Both the position numbers and the translations under genes were made by a program. A stretch of DNA of 64,000 nucleotides, from positions 1 to 64,000 of the forward strand of contig AMYZ01000018.1 of the NCBI GenBank assembly GCA_000335715.1, given 5' to 3'. Each line of letters begins with the position of its first letter. Position 1 is the stretch's first letter. Of the stretch, positions 38,186 to 44,825 are shown piece after piece. A model generated the notes under the pieces. The model was not told the DNA's origin. It saw only the letters and a program-made list of their open reading frames with translations, and made no database searches. This stretch comes from a beta proteobacterium L13. Lineage in GTDB: Bacteria > Pseudomonadota > Gammaproteobacteria > Burkholderiales > Chromobacteriaceae.

Positions 38186-39052
38186 TTACTGCGCGCTGGC
38201 CAGCCGCGCTCGGCCCCAGCGGTTGATCCACAGCGACGCCATGATCACCGCGCCGCCCAGCGCCAGGCGGGGCAGGTCGGCGTCGCGGTTCCAGATCAGC
38301 ACGTTTACCAGCAGGCCGGCCGGCACGTGCAGCTCGTTCATGATGGCCAGCGTGCCGGCGCTCACCTGCGTGCTGCCTTTTACCCACCAGTACATGCCCA
38401 GCGCGGTGGCAAACACCCCCATGTAAACCAGCACCCCCCACTGCAGCGCCGTGTGCGGCAGGCGCTGCATATCGCCAAACAGCAGGAAAGACGGCAGCGC
38501 CAGCAGCAGCGCACCCAGAAAGAAATGGCCAAAGTAGCGGTGCAGCGGCTGGCTTACCGGGTACTGCTGCAACAAGCGGCGGCACAGCACCTGGCCAGCG
38601 GCAAAGGTAAAGTTGGCCAGCTGCAGCAGCAAGAAGCCGGTCAGGTATTCGCCAGTAAGCGGCTGAAAGCGGATGATCACCCCGCCACCCACCGCCACGG
38701 CAGCCGCCAGCAGCGCCCAGGGGTTAAAGCGGCGCGCCAGCGCATCGTCAAACAGCGTGACATACAGCGGCGTCAGCACGGTAAACAGCAGCACCTCCGG
38801 CACGGTCAGCACATGAAAGCTGCGGTACAGGCACAGGTAGGTCACGCCAAACTGCAGCGCCCCGGCCAGCCAGAAGCCGCCCAGCAGGCGGGTAGGCAGG
38901 CCGCGCCACACGGTAAACGGTAAAAACAGCGCGGCAGCAATCAGCACGCGCAGCAGCACGGCAAAATCACTGTCCACCTGCCCGGCCAGGTACTGGCCGA
39001 TCAAGCTAAAAGAAAACGCCCACAGGGCGGTAACAATCAATAGATAAGGCAT
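38186..39052 (-). CDS. EamA/DMT-family inner-membrane exporter
   Basis: This 288-residue protein has about ten hydrophobic helices in two EamA-type halves; the N-terminus MPYLLIVTALWAFSFSLIG and the PEVLLFTVLTPLYVTLFDD segment are typical of the drug/metabolite transporter superfamily. Members export amino acids or other metabolites; the substrate here is unknown. I chose the Met at 39052 instead of the upstream TTG codons. Confidence 0.85.
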   Translation of the reverse strand: MPYLLIVTALWAFSFSLIGQYLAGQVDSDFAVLLRVLIAAALFLPFTVWRGLPTRLLGGFWLAGALQFGVTYLCLYRSFHVLTVPEVLLFTVLTPLYVTLFDDALARRFNPWALLAAAVAVGGGVIIRFQPLTGEYLTGFLLLQLANFTFAAGQVLCRRLLQQYPVSQPLHRYFGHFFLGALLLALPSFLLFGDMQRLPHTALQWGVLVYMGVFATALGMYWWVKGSTQVSAGTLAIMNELHVPAGLLVNVLIWNRDADLPRLALGGAVIMASLWINRWGRARLASAQ

Positions 39053-39134
39053 GGCAACTCGCAACAAGAGCGGAGGGTGGATGATAGGCCGCTGCCGCGC
39101 AGCAGGCTAGTGCCATGCGGCCAACATGGTACGC

Positions 39135-39161
39135 GCACGCCGCACGCCGCACGCCGCACGC
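39135..39161. repeat. 7-bp tandem repeat (GCACGCC, about 4 units)
   Basis: Four consecutive units of GCACGCC (the last ends in G) lie between the divergently facing ends of the EamA and slyD region. It is a short GC-rich satellite, noncoding as far as I can see. Confidence 0.8.
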
Positions 39162-39233
39162 GGTACGGCAGCGCATGCAGCACAAAACCCCTGGCTGCTG
39201 GCAAGGTAGCGGCCTGAGCCTTGCTGTTAATAA

Positions 39234-39268
39234 AACAAGCCCTGCTTGCAGGGCAAACAGGGCTTGTT
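39234..39268 (-). terminator. Hairpin downstream of slyD
   Basis: AACAAGCCCTG pairs with CAGGGCTTGTT around a 13-base loop and is followed on the minus strand by TTATTAAC. It lies about 55 bases after the slyD stop. Confidence 0.65.
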
Positions 39269-39322
39269 ATCCACGCAGCCTTCCACCCTGGGAGGGTGGT
39301 GTGCGTACCGGCCAGCGGGCGA

Positions 39323-39799
39323 TTAGTGCTGGTGGCCGTGTTCGCCGTGTACGTGCTGGTGGGCAATCTCTTCGGCCGTAGCCGCGCGCACGTCTACCAC
39401 CTTGATGGCAAAGCGCAGGGTTTTGCCGCACAGCGGGTGGTTACCGTCCAGCAGCACGGTAGGGCCTTTGATCTTGGTCACAAAATAGTAACGCGGCTCG
39501 CCATCCGGGCCGGTGCGCTGAATCTGGCCGCCTACCTTCACGCCGGGCGGGAAATCCACCTTGGCCATGGTGGTGACCAGCGCTTCGTCACGCTCGCCAA
39601 ACGCGTCGGCAGGGCTCAGCTCCAGCGTGGTCTGGTAGCCGGCTTCCTGGCCTTCCAGCGCTTCTTCCAGCTTGGCAAACAGGTTGTCGTAATCGCCGTG
39701 CAGGTAAGAAACCGGCTTCTTGCCGTCGTCGTAGATATTGCCCTGGCTGTCGGTAACTTTCATGCGCAGGGTAACGGCGGTGTCTTTTGTAATGTTCAT
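39323..39799 (-). CDS. slyD: FKBP-type peptidyl-prolyl isomerase, SlyD-like
   Basis: This 158-residue protein combines an FKBP fold (VTLRMKVTDSQGNIYDD, ALEGQEAGYQTTLELSPADAFGERD) with the inserted flap chaperone domain (VKVGGQIQ to GNHPLCGKTLRFAIKVV). It has a histidine-rich C-terminal tail (HQHVHGEHGHQH) that can bind nickel or other metals. It acts as a cytosolic prolyl isomerase and folding helper. Confidence 0.9.
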   Translation of the reverse strand: MNITKDTAVTLRMKVTDSQGNIYDDGKKPVSYLHGDYDNLFAKLEEALEGQEAGYQTTLELSPADAFGERDEALVTTMAKVDFPPGVKVGGQIQRTGPDGEPRYYFVTKIKGPTVLLDGNHPLCGKTLRFAIKVVDVRAATAEEIAHQHVHGEHGHQH

Positions 39800-39900
39800 G
39801 GCAGGTGAGGGCAGAAAAAAATGAGGGTGGAAGGGTGGCAGCTAGCGGTGGGCGTGTCAACTGCGGCTTGGGTGGCGGGCGGCTGGTATCAGGCCGCAGA

Positions 39901-39942
39901 AAGGTTGGCCGCATGCTAGGGAGAGTGCAATGCGGCCAACTT
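39901..39942. repeat. Inverted pair of GTTGGCCGC motifs (hairpin)
   Basis: GTTGGCCGCAT (39904-39914) pairs perfectly with ATGCGGCCAAC (39930-39940) across a 15-base loop, about 100 bases upstream of slyD and close to the left edge of the accessory region. These are the last two motif copies I can find in the window. Confidence 0.8.
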
Positions 39943-40034
39943 CTTAATGTCAGTATTTATTTGTCTTGCATCATGGCGTGCCAGGTTGATATGGTTTGCA
40001 ATCATGACAAATTCAATAGCAAATCATAGGAAGC

Positions 40035-40190
40035 ATGCCGTTGACTAACAGCTACGCACGCTGCGCCGCCTTGGCTTACCAGCTATGCACCCGCCAGCCG
40101 CTGCCCCCTGCCCAAGCATGGCAGCAAGCCGCAGCCTCGGTTTTCCCGCATAGCGAGTCCGCCCGTACCAAAGGTTGCCCCAAGAAGATG
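40035..40190 (+). pseudogene. Truncated small gene (KGCPK motif; DUF6979-like) cut at the island junction
   Basis: The frame starts at an ATG with AGGAAGC upstream and encodes about 50 residues of chromosomal character (YARCAALAYQLC, PAQAWQQAAASVF, ARTKGCPK). The pattern AW..A...F....S..KGCPK resembles small proteins of a family I know as DUF6979, which normally continue with an AFLGLCE-like segment. Here the frame instead runs into unrelated AT-rich sequence (stop at 40238). The abrupt change fits insertion of mobile DNA at about 40,188-40,191. The family name is from memory and uncertain; the break is visible. Confidence 0.6.
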
Positions 40191-40340
40191 TGTGGCAGGA
40201 GTCTAAGAATGAAAATGAAACTCTTTGAATATTATTGACTTATGCTTGGCCGCGCCTGATATGAGTGATTATTAATGTAGGGAAAGTTTGAAATTTTACA
40301 TTGATATACACAAAGCTTGCAATTGGATATTCTGCACAGA
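40191..40340. mobile_element. Putative left end of the Tn7-like element
   Basis: The sequence after the truncated gene begins TGTGGCAG, resembling the TGTCGCAG found (as complement) in the repeat array at 61.45 kb. GGAAAGTTTGAAATTTT at 40281 matches 16 of 17 bases of the complement of the array segment at 61344-61360. An ACACAAAGCTTGCAATTGG stretch at 40307 resembles ACACATAAGCATGCATTGG at 61378. These shared words suggest paired transposon ends. No convincing target duplication was found. Confidence 0.4.
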
Positions 40341-40368
40341 ACAACACTAATAGTAGATTGAGTAAAAT

Positions 40369-40617
40369 ATGCTTAATGAATTGTTTGGGGCGCTGCTTAG
40401 AAGAATGCGAAAGGAGGCCGGGCTGTCACAAGAGAAGTTGGCGTTCCACGCGGATTTGGATAGAACCTATATCTCTCTTCTTGAAGGAGGTAAGAGGTCC
40501 CCATCGCTAGAGACCCTTTACCTGCTGAGTCGTGGGCTGAACATGCCTGCGGATCAGTTTTTGAGAATTGTTGGAGAGGAAATCTTAAAAAACGAAAGGC
40601 AAGCTACTGATCAGTGA
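40369..40617 (+). CDS. XRE-family regulator (controller-protein-like)
   Basis: This 82-residue protein consists of one Cro/C1-type helix-turn-helix: LSQEKLAFHADLDRTYISLLEGGKRSPSLETL. The LDRTYIS..E.G.R.P.L.TL pattern is typical of small XRE regulators, including controller proteins of restriction-modification systems. Its TGA stop is embedded in a GTG start for a following reading frame (GTGA overlap), as if a downstream gene were coupled, but that frame is not a recognised restriction enzyme. Confidence 0.8.
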   Translation: MLNELFGALLRRMRKEAGLSQEKLAFHADLDRTYISLLEGGKRSPSLETLYLLSRGLNMPADQFLRIVGEEILKNERQATDQ

Positions 40618-41063
40618 GTTGGAGCGTTGACCTGGTTGGAGTACACTTGTCTACGTTTCGATGGTGTTCGAGAGGCTGTAACTTCGTAGGAAACAGAAAT
40701 ATCTGTCAAGTCGAAGATCATCGCTGTGAGGTTGAATGGCTTTTCAGGGGAGATTCTGTTAAAAAGCTCATTTCACTTCAGAAGAACACTAAAATCGCAA
40801 CTATTCCCCATCCGGCTGGGCTGAGTTTGCTTAGAGCCTACTCAGTATCAGCCAAAATGGACTATTTTGTCGCAGTCGTACTCCTTTGGGTGTGTCATCA
40901 CACAGCACGACCAATAATTCTGGTAGTGGACCGGAAAGTAGTTGCGACCACTCTCTTATGTAATCAACTGAGCATAACCTGCGCCTTTGCCAGCGCCGCA
41001 CCTCTCGCCAAGCACGAGACAGTGCTACACGCTGGGTATGTTTTCCCAATAGCAGGCCTATGA
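40614..41063 (+). CDS. Doubtful reading frame overlapping the XRE gene stop
   Basis: A 149-codon frame begins at a GTG overlapping the XRE stop. The first half (about 70 codons) contains a plausible soluble segment (EDHRCEVEWLFRGDSVKKLISLQK). The second half lies antisense to another short frame (40831-41139) and is rich in Cys, Trp and Val with no recognisable family. It may be a truncated partner of the XRE protein or simply noncoding. I cannot assign a function. Confidence 0.2.
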   Translation: MSWSVDLVGVHLSTFRWCSRGCNFVGNRNICQVEDHRCEVEWLFRGDSVKKLISLQKNTKIATIPHPAGLSLLRAYSVSAKMDYFVAVVLLWVCHHTARPIILVVDRKVVATTLLCNQLSITCAFASAAPLAKHETVLHAGYVFPIAGL

Positions 41064-41139
41064 CCTGCCGGTGTTTTTCCATGCGGACCAGATCGAGTGC
41101 CCGCTGTTGGGTGCGTGCTGATTGTTTTCGTTCATTCAT
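40831..41139 (-). CDS. Short basic hypothetical protein, possibly truncated
   Basis: This 102-codon frame starts MNERKQSARTQQRALDLVRM with AGGAT before the ATG and contains KHRQVIGLLLGKH, WREVRRWQRRRLCSVDYI and LRQNSPFW. The composition is that of a real, higher-GC gene: arginine-rich helices, with a good start. I do not recognise the family. The last residues may run over a junction. Confidence 0.4.
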   Translation of the reverse strand: MNERKQSARTQQRALDLVRMEKHRQVIGLLLGKHTQRVALSRAWREVRRWQRRRLCSVDYIREWSQLLSGPLPELLVVLCDDTPKGVRLRQNSPFWLILSRL

Positions 41140-41344
41140 AACACCGGCTATCCTACAATTTGCCTTTTACTTTGATCACCATCCATGACTTGGTTTCGCA
41201 AGTTTGGTAGTTATGGGGGAGGTTGATCATTAGTAGCAGGCTTCACGTTAGAATTCAGACCGCGCGACTTTCCGTGAAGTCCCGCCAGCCTCAGTAGCAC
41301 TACGCTCATGCGCCCAATTTAACATGGCCCGGGGGCTGTAACTC

Positions 41345-41580
41345 TTGCTGTTGTTGCTCCTGATCGCTTTGGACAAGCCCTATTTTGTCACCCGAGTGTT
41401 CTCGGTTTCCTGCTCTTTGATGTGTCCGACCTCCGAGCATTCATCCCGTCAAACTTGCAGCGCCAGCGATAGTAGCTGTCTTCCGAGAAGACCTGATTGC
41501 GTCACATCGACTGTAGGCATACCGGCTTCTGCTTCGTGCAGGTGGCCAATGATATGTTCTTCGCTGTATCCATCTTTCAT
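41345..41580 (-). pseudogene. Degenerate IS3-family orfA remnant
   Basis: Reading the minus strand from an ATG at 41580 (with AAGGAGA upstream) gives KDGYSEEHIIGHLHEAEAGM, matching the start of IS3-type OrfA proteins. After a frame slip, VFSEDSYYRWRCKFDGM gives the helix-turn-helix, and after a second slip SEVGHIKEQETEN gives the beginning of the leucine-zipper region. Two frameshifts and a stop within about 200 bases show decay. No OrfB remains. It sits directly downstream of tniQ. Confidence 0.65.
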
Positions 41581-41617
41581 GTCTCATCTCCTTGCCATGG
41601 CGGATTAGCCGCTAAAG

Positions 41618-43900
41618 TCACTTACTTCTCAAGATCGAGTGGACGTCGGCGGATTCTTTTCTTCGTTTCCATGGTTTTCGAGAGTCTGCAACTCCCCGCA
41701 ATACCGAAATGGCAGTGAGTGGAAAGAGAAATCGCCTGACCCCATACCCTGTATGAACAGCCATGCCAGCAAGGCAGCCATACTTGGCTTCCCATCTTGT
41801 CCTTGCTAGGCTCACACCTGTAATTGAAGCCAATTTTTTTGTATCAACGGTAGACTGTAAAAAATCAATTGCCTTCTCTAGTTCGTCTTTTTTGTAGCGA
41901 ATTTCAATCCCATTAAAAACTTGAATGACAAGGCCCTGCCGCAGGACATCAAATCTAAAACGTATGCCTTTGCTATTTGTGATTGCTTCCGCTTCATGTC
42001 GGGTTATCAGATTTGGATTTGTTTGGTAGTGGATCCGGTATGCTTCCACTGCTTCAATAGAGTAGGTTACTTGTGAGCCATGGGTTTCGGTATGTGATGG
42101 TGAGAGTAGTCCTGATCGACAAATCTTGTCTAACTGAGATGGCGTAATCCCGAGCAGTTGGCAAGCAGCCTTGTGTGTCAGTAGATCGGAGATATCGTTG
42201 TTCACCACGGGGCGCTTGTGACCGCGGCCGCAGCGGCTGTGGTAAGTACTGCTGGCCGCGATTGTATTGAGATCCAGGTGATCGAGTTCACTTCGACGAA
42301 AAACATAAACTAGCCCACCATCGATTGCTGGACCGTGCACTGGCTGAACGCCCGCGGACATGAGCTTATCGGCAAGATTGGTGGCATTGCAGCCTAGTTG
42401 TTGTGCCAGCTCCCGAACAAAGACGTACTCTCTATGGAAGGCTTGCAGATCCTCGATGGAGATGAGCAACTGCCGCCTCCGATAAGGTTCGTAACGAAGC
42501 AAGCCCGCTTTTGCAACGCGATAAACGGCATCGGTATAAATCCCGAGCGCTTTTGCGACCATGCCTACATTCATACGGTTAGGATTATTTGTGTGCTTCT
42601 CCGGAATGATCAATTCGACGCTAGGTAATCCGATACGTGGATCAAAGGTGCAAATGGCCAGGCTCCCATTGAGGACATCCTTGAAAAGGTTGAGCCGGGT
42701 CGCAAAATCAATGCCGAAGTGGTCAAATAGGACGAGTTTCCCTTGCGTATCGTGGCAAGTCGTTGTCGACAGCGCTTGCAGGAGACGTGCCAGGCTTTCA
42801 CCGCTAACCATGTGAGACTGTCGCCGGCGCTGCTCCGCGCAGGCTGTATCTGCCAGACCAATCAATACCTCTTTCTTTATCAGTCTGCGCACCACATGGG
42901 CCGTGACGTTCAATGTGATAGCGACTGCTCCAATCGGCAGTGCTGTTTGCGTCGTGACGGAATGCGGGGCACCTGCCGTGGCATCCAAGAGCAAGGCTTT
43001 CATCCAGTTATCAGCGATTGTGCTGAGCTCTTCATCGAATACGGCATCGATTTGCAGTCCACCTAAAAGCGGTGAGGCCGCGTAGCGCAACCCCAAAGTG
43101 GGCTGTTGGAAGAGACGCACATCGAGTTGCTTGCACACAGCCTTTTCGAATTGGGTCGCGTCCAGTAGCTGTTCGGGGGGGATCGCGGTTAGGGTAAGGT
43201 GGAGCTGAGCAACATCTGATTTTGCCAGTAGCGATATGTCCAGCTGATTAGAACTAGGTGAGTACATCAGTAGTGCAAGGATGATGAAACGCTGCAGCTC
43301 CGTGGGCGACAGGGATTCGATGTCCAGCGTGTTTCCCCCCGGAACGATAGGGAAGGCTCCTTCATATAACGGGAAGCCGCATGAACAGTAACGCAATTGA
43401 GAGTAGCGCCATTTCACCCGCTGCTTGCACGCAGGGCAACGATCGACGAGCAGCGCCTGATGTTTATGGCAGTAAGTGGTCAGATGCCAATCCCAAACGG
43501 AAAGGTGTAGCGCCTTTTCTCTCAGGCAAGCGGGGCACCACGCTCGATATTGGTTGCGCAGTAGATGCACAGGCCATTTACAACCATGGTGCAGGAACTT
43601 GCGATACCTGTTGTTCAGTGTATCCATTGGTTTGCACCACCAAGCAAACTCTTCCGCGGATATCCCGACTTCAAGGCAGATAGGGTCAAGTGAATACACG
43701 CCAAGTTGGGGAATGAATGAACCCTGATCTCGTCTTTCCCGCTTTTGCTGCAGGTATTCCAGAAGCTCGTGCGCGTGGTGCATGTAGTTCGCATCGGCCA
43801 GACGTAGCAGATAGCCTGCTAAGCTTTCCGCTTTATCGGGCCGGAAACGGAACAAGAGACGAGGAGGCCGCGCAGGGCTGATTAGATTGCTAACAGTCAC
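41618..43900 (-). CDS. TniQ/TnsD-family target-site selector of a Tn7-like transposon
   Basis: This protein of about 760 residues has an N-terminal TniQ domain (LLFRFRPDKAESLAGYLLRLADAN) with zinc-binding cysteines and histidines in CPACLREKALHLSVW, CHKHQ, DRCPACKQR and RYCSCG. A long C-terminal part with several helix-turn-helix-like segments (LTHKAACQLLGITPSQLDKI; EYVFVRELAQQLGCNATNLA) follows. Short TniQ proteins work with integrons or CRISPR; long forms like this resemble TnsD, which binds a fixed chromosomal site. The GTG at 43900 has GGGAGG at 7 bases and overlaps the tnsC stop; an ATG at 43936 is an alternative. Confidence 0.85.
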   Translation of the reverse strand: MTVSNLISPARPPRLLFRFRPDKAESLAGYLLRLADANYMHHAHELLEYLQQKRERRDQGSFIPQLGVYSLDPICLEVGISAEEFAWWCKPMDTLNNRYRKFLHHGCKWPVHLLRNQYRAWCPACLREKALHLSVWDWHLTTYCHKHQALLVDRCPACKQRVKWRYSQLRYCSCGFPLYEGAFPIVPGGNTLDIESLSPTELQRFIILALLMYSPSSNQLDISLLAKSDVAQLHLTLTAIPPEQLLDATQFEKAVCKQLDVRLFQQPTLGLRYAASPLLGGLQIDAVFDEELSTIADNWMKALLLDATAGAPHSVTTQTALPIGAVAITLNVTAHVVRRLIKKEVLIGLADTACAEQRRRQSHMVSGESLARLLQALSTTTCHDTQGKLVLFDHFGIDFATRLNLFKDVLNGSLAICTFDPRIGLPSVELIIPEKHTNNPNRMNVGMVAKALGIYTDAVYRVAKAGLLRYEPYRRRQLLISIEDLQAFHREYVFVRELAQQLGCNATNLADKLMSAGVQPVHGPAIDGGLVYVFRRSELDHLDLNTIAASSTYHSRCGRGHKRPVVNNDISDLLTHKAACQLLGITPSQLDKICRSGLLSPSHTETHGSQVTYSIEAVEAYRIHYQTNPNLITRHEAEAITNSKGIRFRFDVLRQGLVIQVFNGIEIRYKKDELEKAIDFLQSTVDTKKLASITGVSLARTRWEAKYGCLAGMAVHTGYGVRRFLFPLTAISVLRGVADSRKPWKRRKESADVHSILRSK

Positions 43901-44825
43901 GGCCGGCCTCCCGAAGCTGATCGACCCAATGCTCAATGGCAGTATTTCTTTCCTGGAATGGATTGGCCCGAAGGCGGCGGTTTGCAGCCAGTAGCTTGTC
44001 GTAGCTGCGGATTAGCTGCTCCCGCTCAATCCGGACACCTCCGTTCATCAAAACCGTGCGCGACGCATCATGGATCAGCGTCGTAAATGACCTAAAATTT
44101 CCACCTGTCGCTAGGTAGAAGCGAGCGGGCAGGGTGTCGTCACAGAAACCACTTGGTTTTTCAAAGGGGAGTGCCTGCTCGAAGCAGGCCAGCAGGCGTT
44201 CGAAATCGGATGGTCGTTCGAGCCAGTTAAAGGATGGGAGCTTGGGGCGCAGCGGAAAACGCCCAGCGAGTTGGGGGCTATACTCCAAAACCGAGTGTGC
44301 TGCTGGCATGCCGACTAAGAGGAAAGGGATGTCGGACTGATTGATCAGGCTCTTGATAGCATCGGCAACAGCTTCGATGCGTTGCCGCTTTCCTCTTTCC
44401 ACCAGGTGCTGGAATTCATCGAGGATCACTAGCCGTGTATGGCATCGTCTCAGGAGTTCGATCAGGCGCCGGCGCTTGAATTCGATGTTTCCTCGATCCG
44501 GGAACGGAGCTCCCATGGCATACAACATTGAACTGAACAGCCCACCGATGGTGGCAGGAAGGGGTACCGAGGCAACTAGAACGGGTATTTCGGTCCCTTC
44601 TTCCGTGCTGTGCGGAGGATGCATACCGTGGAAAGTGTCGATCAGAGTACTTTTGCCTACGCCTGTATCACCGGTGATGAGCATGCAGAGCGGCTCACGC
44701 AGATCTGGCGATTCGGTCAGGCATCGATCCATGTCGGCGAGGATAGCGTTGAATAAGGGATAACGAATTCGGATAGTCGCGACCTTTTTCAGCAGCTCAT
44801 GAATGCGTTTTGGATCATGTTTCAT
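43890..44825 (-). CDS. tnsC: TnsC/TniB-family AAA+ transposition regulator
   Basis: This 311-residue ATPase connects the target selector to the transposase. Walker A TGDTGVGKST is at residues 51-60 and Walker B RLVILDEFQHLVERG at about 131-145, with the sensor segment PFLLVGMPAAHSVL. The size is that of TniB/TnsC-like proteins without the long N- and C-terminal extensions of Tn7 TnsC. Its ATG overlaps the tnsB stop (ATGA), so the operon is tightly coupled. Confidence 0.9.
   Translation of the reverse strand: MKHDPKRIHELLKKVATIRIRYPLFNAILADMDRCLTESPDLREPLCMLITGDTGVGKSTLIDTFHGMHPPHSTEEGTEIPVLVASVPLPATIGGLFSSMLYAMGAPFPDRGNIEFKRRRLIELLRRCHTRLVILDEFQHLVERGKRQRIEAVADAIKSLINQSDIPFLLVGMPAAHSVLEYSPQLAGRFPLRPKLPSFNWLERPSDFERLLACFEQALPFEKPSGFCDDTLPARFYLATGGNFRSFTTLIHDASRTVLMNGGVRIEREQLIRSYDKLLAANRRLRANPFQERNTAIEHWVDQLREAGRDC

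Larger units (their letters stand above)
1411..39940. repeat. Dispersed 9-mer GTTGGCCGC (33 copies), uptake-sequence-like
   Basis: Reading both strands I find GTTGGCCGC at 1960, 5305, 7619, 8341, 9633, 13640, 15871, 19340, 19634, 21050, 23559, 26203, 27085, 28032, 31474, 32082, 38096, 38176 and 39904. Its complement GCGGCCAAC is at 1411, 4345, 9087, 11057, 13381, 14853, 18813, 21815, 25460, 26507, 28789, 33029, 39117 and 39932. Many extend to AAGGTTGGCCGCA. By base composition fewer than one or two copies would be expected. The motif lies in genes and intergenic gaps without clear strand bias, and I see none in the accessory region after 40.19 kb. Confidence 0.85.

Noticed and set aside
39805-40029. 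74-codon plus-strand frame upstream of the truncated gene
   Set aside because: Gly/Arg-rich start and a low-complexity middle spanning two motif copies; no ribosome site or family.
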